Below the pieces are notes generated by a model. That model saw only the letters and a program-made list of their open reading frames with translations, made no database searches and was not told the origin of the DNA. A program made the translations under genes and the position numbers. From contig DVIQ01000022.1 of NCBI GenBank assembly GCA_018711185.1, forward strand, positions 56,373 to 120,372: a stretch of DNA of 64,000 nucleotides. The letters run 5' to 3'. The DNA comes from Candidatus Limivivens intestinipullorum. Its GTDB lineage: Bacteria > Bacillota > Clostridia > Lachnospirales > Lachnospiraceae. Below are positions 48,822 through 56,375 of this stretch, piece after piece. Every line of letters begins with the position of its first letter. Position 1 is the first letter of the stretch.

Positions 48822-49688
48822 ATGAAACAAAAGAAAAAAACAGGACTCGTAGTAGAAGGCGGCGGTATGAAATGCGCCTACAATGCCGGAATACTGGACG
48901 CTTTTCTCGATGAAGGAATCTCTTTTGACTACTGTATCGGTGTCTCCGGTGGTGCAGGCAATCTGGTTACTTATCTTGCCGGACAGAAGGGAAGGAACCT
49001 CCGTTTTTTTACCGAGCATATTCATGATAAAGAGTATTTTGGGCTGAAGAGTCTTTTAAAAACAGGGAATCTTTTCGGCCTCTCTTATATATACGGAACA
49101 CTGACTAATTCCGGGGGCAGGGATCCTCTGGATTTCGCGGCTCTTATGAGGAATCCGGCGGAATACCAGGCAGTAGTGACAAATGCCGGGACCGGAAAAC
49201 CGGAATATTATGGGAAAGAAAGGATGGCCCAGGATGACTATCGTCTGATAATGGCGTCCAGCGCTATTCCGGCTGCTTGCCGTCCGGTGGAAATGAACGG
49301 TGAACTCTACTATGACGGCGGTATCTCCGACGCGATCCCCGTACAGCACGCGCTGGAAGAGGGCTGCGGCCGGCTGGTGGTTCTGCTGTCCAAAAACAGG
49401 GATTATGTAAGAAAGCCCCAGGAAATGCGCTTCCTGTATTCCAGGCTTTGCCGCAAATATCCCCGGATTGTGGAGGCAATCGACCGCCGGCATATCACCT
49501 ATAACGAAAATCTGAAGCAGGTGTTTTCCATGGAGAAGCAAGGGATCGCCTTTGTGTTTGCTCCGAGCGAGACAATTCATGTGGGAACGTATTCCATGGA
49601 TGAAAAGGCAGAGCTTGCCCTCTATAATCTTGGAATCAAAGATTTTCGCAGCCGCCGGGAGGGGCTGAAGTGGTTTCTGCATGAATGA
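48822..49688 (+). CDS. Patatin-like phospholipase
   Basis: Serine lipid acyl hydrolase of 288 aa. The oxyanion hole is GLVVEGGGMKCAYNAG, the nucleophile S42 lies in GVSGG, and the catalytic aspartate D165 in YYDGGISD, giving the Ser-Asp dyad of patatins. There is no signal peptide, so the protein acts in the cytosol or at the inner membrane face. The start at 48822 has AGAAGG upstream; the frame is open 33 codons earlier. The C-terminal third is typical of the YjjU/YchK group. It has its own promoter and runs convergent to DUF3786. Confidence 0.9.
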   Translation: MKQKKKTGLVVEGGGMKCAYNAGILDAFLDEGISFDYCIGVSGGAGNLVTYLAGQKGRNLRFFTEHIHDKEYFGLKSLLKTGNLFGLSYIYGTLTNSGGRDPLDFAALMRNPAEYQAVVTNAGTGKPEYYGKERMAQDDYRLIMASSAIPAACRPVEMNGELYYDGGISDAIPVQHALEEGCGRLVVLLSKNRDYVRKPQEMRFLYSRLCRKYPRIVEAIDRRHITYNENLKQVFSMEKQGIAFVFAPSETIHVGTYSMDEKAELALYNLGIKDFRSRREGLKWFLHE

Positions 49689-49727
49689 GCTCCGCGCGGC
49701 TTTTAAGGAGATAATTTTCCGATTCGG

Positions 49728-50339
49728 TTAAAGGCTGGAGAATAAGGCGTCCAGCAGCAGAGAGCCGGCCGTTACCGCATCCTCCACGGAGAGAAAGCGG
49801 TTTGCGCTTTTGTCCAGCAGCAGCTTTCCGCTTCCGGGAATGTCTTCATCTGCGAACCAGAGCTTCAGCGTAATGGGATAATAGGGGAAAACAGAAAAGA
49901 CTCCGGACAAATCCGCATTGGAGTCAAATATTTCAGCCCCCAGGTCTTCGCAGGCTTTTTTTACCAGAGCCGGCGAGGCATTTCCAAGCCGCTGACTGAG
50001 TGCCCTCTCGCTTTGACGGTCAAAGCCGCCTCCCCGTACCATTCCGCCCGGCAGATCGCCGAAGCTCATCAGCTGTCCGGTAAGAGGCGCGCTGTCCGCC
50101 ATGTCCATATAATGCAGAAGCAAAAGCTGATGCCATTCATTTAACTCTGGTGTGATATGAAACTGGGGGTACGAAACCTCAATGTCATACCCCATACTTT
50201 TCAGCGTAAAGATTTTCCGCTCTTTGTCGTAGAAGATCCCTGTCCTGGCCGCGATTGGCTCCGGAGCCTTTCCTTCCAGGCGATTTAATGCAGCCTTCCG
50301 CATTTCAAGAAAAGCCCGGTTTTCTGTCTTATTGTTCAT
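49728..50339 (-). CDS. DUF3786 domain protein
   Basis: Protein of 203 aa. The C-terminal segment FDSNADLSGVFSVFPYYPITLKLWFADEDIPGSGKLLLD is the conserved core of DUF3786, a domain found mostly in anaerobes and often encoded near corrinoid or metal enzymes. The first half contains HITPELNEWHQLLLLHYMDMADSAPLTGQLMSFGDLPGG. No cofactor ligand is obvious. The start at 50339 has GAAAGGATTG upstream. A family A repeat lies directly before the gene. The function is unknown. Confidence 0.85.
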   Translation of the reverse strand: MNNKTENRAFLEMRKAALNRLEGKAPEPIAARTGIFYDKERKIFTLKSMGYDIEVSYPQFHITPELNEWHQLLLLHYMDMADSAPLTGQLMSFGDLPGGMVRGGGFDRQSERALSQRLGNASPALVKKACEDLGAEIFDSNADLSGVFSVFPYYPITLKLWFADEDIPGSGKLLLDKSANRFLSVEDAVTAGSLLLDALFSSL

Positions 50340-50375
50340 TGTTCGCAATCCTTTCTTCCCTGTTCTTTCTGGATA

Positions 50376-50509
50376 GTAACAGTTCAGCCCTGCTGAACCG
50401 TTACATGCAAAATCCATTTAAAATAGCCTGCGGCGATGGGATTTTGCACTCCTGAATCACGTTCTTACGGTTCGCGCAGCATGTGCGCAGACATGGGCTG
50501 AACGGTTAC
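50376..50509 (+). repeat. Full-length family A repeat with terminal inverted repeats (copy 4)
   Basis: This 134-bp copy is the most complete. Its ends, GTAACAGTTCAGCCC (50376-50390) and GGGCTGAACGGTTAC (50495-50509), pair at 14 of 15 positions, and the sequence TA lies on both sides. Inside are the palindrome GTTCAGCCCTGCTGAAC and the nested hairpin TGCAAAATCC...GGATTTTGCA. It carries no transposase gene, which fits a MITE-like element. Confidence 0.8.
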
Positions 50510-50542
50510 TATGGACAACAGCCGGAATGCCGGATCCGCCCG

Positions 50543-52798
50543 TTACCGGTCAGGAGACGGGGCAGCAATGGTTTCCGACCAGCCCAGCACCCGTTTTTTC
50601 ATGCCCTCAACGTCCAGAACCCCAAGGGCAAAGCCCTTTCGTATCAGCTCCTGGGGCACATACTCATCGTATTTTTCAAAGACCGGCACTTCCTTCGGAT
50701 AGACCAGCTCCAAGGGGTCAAACTCTTTTTTTGCTTCTTCCGCCGTAATCCGGTAAAATTCCTCCTCACGGACCTTCATGGTAAACTGCAGATAATACGG
50801 CCTTGAGGGGCTTAATCCTTTAAGGCCCAGGCGCTTTTGGCAGCGGATTTTTAAAAAACGCTCCAGGGCCAGGAAGGCGTAGCTGCCAAGCCACGGGAAC
50901 AGGGCCCACATATTTCCGCCCAGATGTACCAGAGGGTGCCCGGCGATCGCGGCTTTTTGGAAGGTGTCCCGTGCGTCCGCAAGCCTGCATACCGCGTGCC
51001 GCATGAGATAGGGATAGCTTTTCTGTTCGTTTAAAACGCCGTACATGCGCTCCAGAATGCGCGTGTGAATGTCACCGGCCACGTCGCCGAAGTAGGCGGG
51101 GATATTTCCTTTTACAAGGGTGCAGTAGACCTCTCGCTTTTTATGATCCACATCTTCCACCACCCAGACACGTCCGGCGATGGCTATTTTGTCTCCCACG
51201 GGAGGCGGCTTTACGATGGTGCCAAGCTCCTCGGGACCGGAGCGCACGGAATACTCGATATTCTCCCGGAATACGGCGTAGAACTTGTAATTGTTTACGA
51301 TGCGCTCTCCGGTCAGGCCCACGATGAGGCCGCCGTTTTCTGTCCGGCTGATGTGGTCGATTTCCAGCAGATGGCGCAGCAGGAGGCGGTAATCGTCCTG
51401 GGAAATACGGCGAAAGCAGGAGAGGGTGAGTACCCGGGAAGCCAGCTCGCCGGGGGTCATCTCCCCGCAGGAGGCCAGCGTGCTCATGGTCTGGTGGTAG
51501 AGCAGGCTGTAGGGCAGGCGGCCCATTCTGGGAGGTTCCACAAAGCGCTCTTCAATGTAGAGCTGCACCAGAGCGATGCCCTGGATGAGATACCAGGGGA
51601 TCATATCGGGCAGCATGGCCCTGGGTTCCGGGTGATCCTCCCGCATAACGAACCACATTTCGGACGGATCGCCGCGCCTGCCGGTTCGGCCCATGCGCTG
51701 CAGAAAACCGGAGACGGTGAAGGGCGCGTCGATCTGGAAGGCCCGCTCCAGCCTGCCGATATCGATGCCAAGCTCTAAGGTGGCGGTGGCGCAGACAGAC
51801 AGGAGAGATTCGTCGTCTTTCATTTCATCTTCCGCGCTTTCACGGTAGGAGGCGGAGAGATTTCCGTGGTGAATGAGAAAGCGGTCCGGTTCATGGTTGG
51901 CTTCGCAGTACTGCCGCAGGCTCTGGCAGACCGACTCGCACTCTTCCCGGGAGTTTGTAAAGATCAGGCATTTCTTCCCACTCGTATGCTCGAAAATATA
52001 GCCGATGCCAGGATCGGCCGCCTTGGGAGCGGTATCGGTGGGTACTTCCGGAACCGGGGTTTCCGGCACGGACTGCCGGCCCTCATCCGCCTGGGGCGCG
52101 GTGCTGAAGAAATGCTCCATGGACAGCCGCCAGATTTCCTTTCCCCCTTCAAAGCGGGGGATGACGGTTCTGCGTCCGCTGCCGGCGGCGAGAAAACGTC
52201 CTGCCGCCTCCGGATCGCCGATGGTAGCGGAGAGGCCGATTCTCCTGGGGGTACAGCCCGCGGTTTTGCACAGCCGTTCAATCAGGCAGAAGGTCTGGAG
52301 CCCCCGGTCCCCGCGCAGCAGAGAATGGATCTCGTCTATGACAATAAACCGCAGATCCCCGAACAGGGACGGGATTTCCATGTGCTTGTTGATCAGCAGC
52401 GACTCCAGAGATTCGGGGGTGATCTGCAGAATACCGGAGGGCTTTCGCAGCAGCCTGCGTTTCTGCGACTGCGCCACATCGCCGTGCCAGCGGGTCACGG
52501 CAATACCCGCCTCCTCGCATAGTTCCTCAAGCCTTCCGAACTGATCGTTTATGAGCGCTTTTAAGGGGGCGATATACAGCACGCCCACACTGCGCGGCGG
52601 CTCCTCGTCCAGCAGGGTCAGAATGGGAAAAAACGCCGCTTCCGTTTTGCCGGAGGCTGTGGACGCCGTGAGAAGCACATTGTCCTCGCTGCCGAAGATG
52701 GCCTCCCCGGCCGCGTTCTGCACGCCCCGCAAGGTCTGCCAGCCGGAGCGATAGATAAAATCCTGGATAAAAGGGGCGTATCTTTCAAAAACATTCAT
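50543..52798 (-). CDS. Lhr-like / BrxHI-like DEAD-box helicase
   Basis: SF2 helicase of 751 aa. Motif I is TASTASGKT (44-52), motif II DEIH (155-158), motif III SATIGD, and motif VI QRMGRTGRRG (367-376). The C-terminal region, with a winged-helix and Lhr-core-like part (about 430-700, for example LVKGNIPAYFGDVAGDIHTRILERMYG), resembles Lhr helicases, the family that includes BrxHI of type 2 BREX. It overlaps the upstream ATPase by four bases and is the last gene of a three-gene operon with a TerB-domain protein. A role in DNA processing or phage defence is inferred from the partners. Confidence 0.88.
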   Translation of the reverse strand: MNVFERYAPFIQDFIYRSGWQTLRGVQNAAGEAIFGSEDNVLLTASTASGKTEAAFFPILTLLDEEPPRSVGVLYIAPLKALINDQFGRLEELCEEAGIAVTRWHGDVAQSQKRRLLRKPSGILQITPESLESLLINKHMEIPSLFGDLRFIVIDEIHSLLRGDRGLQTFCLIERLCKTAGCTPRRIGLSATIGDPEAAGRFLAAGSGRRTVIPRFEGGKEIWRLSMEHFFSTAPQADEGRQSVPETPVPEVPTDTAPKAADPGIGYIFEHTSGKKCLIFTNSREECESVCQSLRQYCEANHEPDRFLIHHGNLSASYRESAEDEMKDDESLLSVCATATLELGIDIGRLERAFQIDAPFTVSGFLQRMGRTGRRGDPSEMWFVMREDHPEPRAMLPDMIPWYLIQGIALVQLYIEERFVEPPRMGRLPYSLLYHQTMSTLASCGEMTPGELASRVLTLSCFRRISQDDYRLLLRHLLEIDHISRTENGGLIVGLTGERIVNNYKFYAVFRENIEYSVRSGPEELGTIVKPPPVGDKIAIAGRVWVVEDVDHKKREVYCTLVKGNIPAYFGDVAGDIHTRILERMYGVLNEQKSYPYLMRHAVCRLADARDTFQKAAIAGHPLVHLGGNMWALFPWLGSYAFLALERFLKIRCQKRLGLKGLSPSRPYYLQFTMKVREEEFYRITAEEAKKEFDPLELVYPKEVPVFEKYDEYVPQELIRKGFALGVLDVEGMKKRVLGWSETIAAPSPDR

Positions 52799-54126
52799 AT
52801 GGTAAACTCCACAAAGCTTTTGTCCGTCTCATCGGAGACGGCTTCGGATTTGGTATAGGTAAAGTCCTCCGACTGCAGAAGCGCTTCCATGGTCATGGAC
52901 GGATTCTGATAGAGCAGGTCCAGAAGCTCGATGAAATCCCGGATTACCTCCCGGGGAGTGATGTTCTGATCCGCGCCGATCCGTCCGTACTCCAGCTTGA
53001 TGAAGTCCGCGAGATTGCCGGTGTCAAGATTCCGCTGATAGCCGTACAGATCAGCGTGCATGACGGAAAGCTTTTCGCAGAGCACCAGCATTTCCTCCGG
53101 TGTCAGCGGCTCCAGACGGATAACAGGCGCCAGCAGATCTCTGGCTCCCGGCTTTGAAAATTTACCCTCGGACAGACGGGAGCGGAGAGCCTCATAGCTG
53201 TACAGCCCGCGCCGCTTATCCTCCACGGCCTGGGGGGTTGCGCCCATGATGATGCCCAGATACCGGGCCTTGCCCTGCAAAGTATCGTTATACATGGTCA
53301 GCAGTTTTTCATAATTATACTGCCGGGTAACGGCGTTGGGAATCTTATAGAGATTGACCAGCTCGTCAATCATAATCATCATGCCCGCGTATCCGGCCAT
53401 GCGGAAGAACACGGCGAAAATTTTCAGGTAATCGTACCAGTCGTCGTCGGTGATGATGATGTTGACGCCAAGGGCCTCTTTTGCCTCCCGCTTCAGGGCG
53501 TATTCGCCCCGGAACCATCGCACAACCTTTGCTTTCCTCTCGTCGTCGCCGTCCACATAGGCGTGGTAATAGATGGAGAGGAGCCGCGCGAACTCAAAGC
53601 CGTGGACCAGCTCGCTGACGGCTGAGGTAACCGTGTAGATTTTCCGGTCAACGGCTTTGGTCAGGGCGTCGTCGCCGGGATCCAGGCTGGTTTCCTGCAT
53701 GGCTTCTGCCTGCACGCCGCTGATCCACCGGTCCAGCACCAGCGTCAGGGCGCCGCCCTCGGGCTTTGTTTTTGTGGAGAGATTGCTTATGAGCTCCCGG
53801 TAGGTAGCCAGGCCCTGGCCCCGGGTTCCCTGCAGCCGCCGCTCCGGGGAGAGATCCGCGTCAGCTACAATAAAGCCCTTGTCCATGACGTAGTTGCGGA
53901 TTGTCTGGATCAGGAAGCTCTTGCCGGAGCCATACCGGCCAACGATAAAACGGAAGGACGCGCCGCCCTCGGCGATGATGTCCACGTCGTGGAGCAGGGC
54001 CGCTACCTCGTTTTTTCTTCCGACTGTGATATAGGGCAGGCCGATCCTGGGGACTACGCCGCCTTTCAGGGAGTTCAGTATGGTCTGCGCAATCCGCCGC
54101 GGCACTTTTTTTGCGTTTTCATTCAT
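52795..54126 (-). CDS. BrxD-like ATPase (DUF2791 family)
   Basis: P-loop ATPase of 443 aa. Walker A is GRYGSGKS with K69, Walker B is IMIDEL with D254 and E255, and the N-terminal RRIAQTILNSLKGGVVPRIGLPYITVGR block and the FARLLSIYY segment are characteristic of DUF2791, the BREX ATP-binding domain of BrxD and BrxC relatives. The ATG at 54126 overlaps the end of the TerB gene by eight bases, and its stop overlaps the helicase start. No BREX methylase (pglX) or phosphatase (pglZ) gene is near, so this is not a BREX locus but a stand-alone relative. It probably loads or drives a DNA-bound complex. Confidence 0.87.
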   Translation of the reverse strand: MNENAKKVPRRIAQTILNSLKGGVVPRIGLPYITVGRKNEVAALLHDVDIIAEGGASFRFIVGRYGSGKSFLIQTIRNYVMDKGFIVADADLSPERRLQGTRGQGLATYRELISNLSTKTKPEGGALTLVLDRWISGVQAEAMQETSLDPGDDALTKAVDRKIYTVTSAVSELVHGFEFARLLSIYYHAYVDGDDERKAKVVRWFRGEYALKREAKEALGVNIIITDDDWYDYLKIFAVFFRMAGYAGMMIMIDELVNLYKIPNAVTRQYNYEKLLTMYNDTLQGKARYLGIIMGATPQAVEDKRRGLYSYEALRSRLSEGKFSKPGARDLLAPVIRLEPLTPEEMLVLCEKLSVMHADLYGYQRNLDTGNLADFIKLEYGRIGADQNITPREVIRDFIELLDLLYQNPSMTMEALLQSEDFTYTKSEAVSDETDKSFVEFTI

Positions 54127-56113
54127 TGCTTTTGCCTCCAAATATTTGCAGGACGTCGTCCCGGTAGTCTTCCACGAGAGTGATGATATCGCCGTCACAT
54201 TCGAGGATGTTGTCGCCGATTTCATCAAAAAGCGCCTCATTGATCGCGTCAGCCACCACGGACGGCATCAGATGGCCGGCTTTTATACAGGCTTGGACGG
54301 GCTCTCCGCGCAGAAGGGACCTAAGGATCTGCCTGTACGGCACATCCGGTACGGACGGTGCGCTGTCCGAATATTTCACATCAGCAGCAGCCATAAGGTC
54401 GCTGCCCGCGGTGTGTGTACCTGCCGAGCCTGTCGCCGAGCCATCCGAGGGCCGTATATCCCCCGTAACCGTCGCCGAGCCGTCCGTTGACCGTGCCGTG
54501 CCATCCGGCAGAGGCATCCGGATCTCCTCTGTTCCCTGCATGTCCCGGCCGAACGCAGCCGCCGGCTCAATCTCCATTTCGTTCTCCGTCAGCAGTCTGT
54601 CCCTTGTGACAAGGGCGTCCTGCCGGATATGCTCCAGACTGGAGAGGTTTATGGTGATTTTCGGCCTTGCGGCTTCCTCCTCCGCCCGGCGTTCTGCTTC
54701 TATGACGGTTTCGGCATAAGGCGCGGCCCACGCCTCCTCGGCCTTTTTGCGGAGATAATGGCCGGTCTTCAGAAATCTGCGCAGGAGGCGGTCCGTTTCG
54801 CGCAGGAGGCCATGAAATTTGTTGCGGTTGAAATACAGACTGTTATAACGTTCTTCCTGCCACGCGCCGCCGCGGCAATGATAGACTCTGCATTCGTCCA
54901 GGATATAATCCACATCCGAATGCCGCGTTTCTTCCCAGTAAACGGCATTGGAGAGGGGATGCCACGCGAAGATTCGCGGTTTCCCGAAACAGGCGGTGAA
55001 AAGCCCGCTGTCATCCTGTGAATCGGTTTTCGACGCGCAGCGCCAGACCGCCGCGAAAAGGTGTTTTCCGCGCTCCGGATCTTTTGAGACAACCGGCGAT
55101 TCTCCAAGCTTTTTTCCCGCGAACACACAAAGCGCGGAAAAGATCTCCTCGTCCGAAGCTTTTTCCGGTTCGCGGAGCACGGCGAGCGCTTCATCCTTTT
55201 TCAGCATGGCCGGGTCGGCATACCGGCGAGCCAGGGCAGGGGGAAGATCATGAAGGACCGCGTATTCCAGCATCCAGCGGCGGAGGTTGCTTTGGATGCC
55301 CGGATCGCCGATCCCGGAGTCGAGGAAACCCTCCTCAAATTCCCGCATTTTTTTCAGTGTGTCCTCCGGTGAGCTTGTCCCGATTCCGTTCAGCAGTTCA
55401 TACAGGTACAGGTAGGCAAGGGAGGTGGGGATTGGAGAAAAGTCCCCCTTTCTGACGCGGGTGCGCCAGGTAAAGTATCCACGGAGCTGCCGGACGGTGA
55501 GATTTTGATAGGTGGGAAAATAGCACCGGTATGCCCCTGTCCAGGGCGCGTTATCCTCGTAGTCCTCCATAAATTTGCCCTGCCGGTAAAAGTTCCTGCA
55601 TTTCTGAGCAAAAGATTCGTCTTTGCACTCGTACCGCTCCAGCATTTGGCGGATTTTTTCCGGAATAGTCAGATCAACCGCGGTAAACCGCGTTCCCGCG
55701 GCAGGCAGCGCCGTGTCCTGACAGACAATCATGGGCTTTGTGGGCGGCGATTCCAGCACAATGGTGCAGCCGCGCTGTTCGCCGGAGCGGACCGCCCGGT
55801 CAAAGAGCCGGAAGACGACGTCCGGTTCCGTACTGCTGTCAAATACAACGCCTATCCATTTGTCCCCATCCATACGGAAGGGGCGCGACAGATAGGGCTT
55901 TCGGATTTCCCATAGAGTCTGCCGGCCGCATTTGATGTCGCACCGCTGAATCTCCGTTCCCGTATCCGAATCCCACTGCCGCATCAAAAGGGCGGCCCAC
56001 TTTCCCGTATTCGGGTCAGCCAGAACGGAAATGCCGGGGAAATCAGCCCATTTATGCTGTTCCCGGATATGGAATTTTTCCTTGGCATACGCCGTCAGTT
56101 CGGACAGTTCCAA
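54119..56113 (-). CDS. MmcQ-like / TerB_N / TerB_C fusion protein
   Basis: Multidomain protein of 664 aa. Residues about 1-110 (KWADFPGISVLADPNTGKWAALL, CDIKCG, PFRMDGDKWIGV) match the MmcQ/YjbR DNA-binding-like fold. Residues about 150-330 (RQGKFMEDYEDNAPW, YFPTYQNLTVRQLRGYFTWRT) match TerB_N, and the C-terminal part, ending in HLMPSVVADAINEALFDEIGD and TLVEDYRDDVLQIFGG, matches TerB_C. The start is TTG at 56113, seven bases after a perfect AGGAGG. Ter-associated domains have been linked to metal stress and DNA processing (Anantharaman and colleagues). It begins the three-gene operon and may be its scaffold or sensor. Confidence 0.85.
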   Translation of the reverse strand: MELSELTAYAKEKFHIREQHKWADFPGISVLADPNTGKWAALLMRQWDSDTGTEIQRCDIKCGRQTLWEIRKPYLSRPFRMDGDKWIGVVFDSSTEPDVVFRLFDRAVRSGEQRGCTIVLESPPTKPMIVCQDTALPAAGTRFTAVDLTIPEKIRQMLERYECKDESFAQKCRNFYRQGKFMEDYEDNAPWTGAYRCYFPTYQNLTVRQLRGYFTWRTRVRKGDFSPIPTSLAYLYLYELLNGIGTSSPEDTLKKMREFEEGFLDSGIGDPGIQSNLRRWMLEYAVLHDLPPALARRYADPAMLKKDEALAVLREPEKASDEEIFSALCVFAGKKLGESPVVSKDPERGKHLFAAVWRCASKTDSQDDSGLFTACFGKPRIFAWHPLSNAVYWEETRHSDVDYILDECRVYHCRGGAWQEERYNSLYFNRNKFHGLLRETDRLLRRFLKTGHYLRKKAEEAWAAPYAETVIEAERRAEEEAARPKITINLSSLEHIRQDALVTRDRLLTENEMEIEPAAAFGRDMQGTEEIRMPLPDGTARSTDGSATVTGDIRPSDGSATGSAGTHTAGSDLMAAADVKYSDSAPSVPDVPYRQILRSLLRGEPVQACIKAGHLMPSVVADAINEALFDEIGDNILECDGDIITLVEDYRDDVLQIFGGKSNE

Positions 56114-56153
56114 AACGCCGCCTCCTTTGCGATAAAGTACTGATGTATAAAAA

Positions 56154-56181
56154 ATTATACTATGGATCGGCAAAAAATCAA
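56154..56181 (-). promoter_or_regulatory. Promoter of TerB-ATPase-helicase operon
   Basis: On the minus strand TTGATT (56181-56176) and TATAAT (56159-56154) are 16 bases apart, about 40 bases upstream of the TTG start. Confidence 0.6.
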
Positions 56182-56195
56182 GAGGAAAGAACATG

Positions 56196-56240
56196 TGTGC
56201 GAAGAACGTGAGAACGTGATTCCGAAGCGCGATTTTCTTT
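56196..56240 (-). repeat. Degenerate family A repeat remnant
   Basis: On the minus strand it reads AATCACGTTCTCACG, matching the AATCACGTTCTTACG core of family A, but the flanks have diverged. Confidence 0.35.
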
Positions 56241-56244
56241 TCAG

Positions 56245-56294
56245 AAAAAATCAGGGCAATCAAACGGCCTGCGCAGGCGTTCGATTGCCCTGAT
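56245..56294 (-). terminator. Rho-independent terminator of phosphoketolase gene
   Basis: On the minus strand ATCAGGGCAATC and GATTGCCCTGAT form a 12-bp outer stem around a further GC-rich inner stem, followed by a run of T (56250-56245). It separates phosphoketolase from the TerB operon. Confidence 0.85.
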
Positions 56295-56375
56295 GAAACT
56301 GCCGGACAATACAGACCGGGTCCGGGCTGTACCGCGCCGAACGGAACGGTCTGCTTTCCGACAGTTTTTGCGGAT

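Noticed and set aside
50381..50455. Short protein MQNPFKIACGDG from repeat family A
   Set aside because: The frame is inside a palindrome, has no ribosome binding site, and ends within the element.
50543..56113. A BREX phage-defence locus
   Set aside because: The ATPase and helicase are BREX-like, but the methyltransferase, alkaline-phosphatase-like PglZ and BrxC genes are absent.
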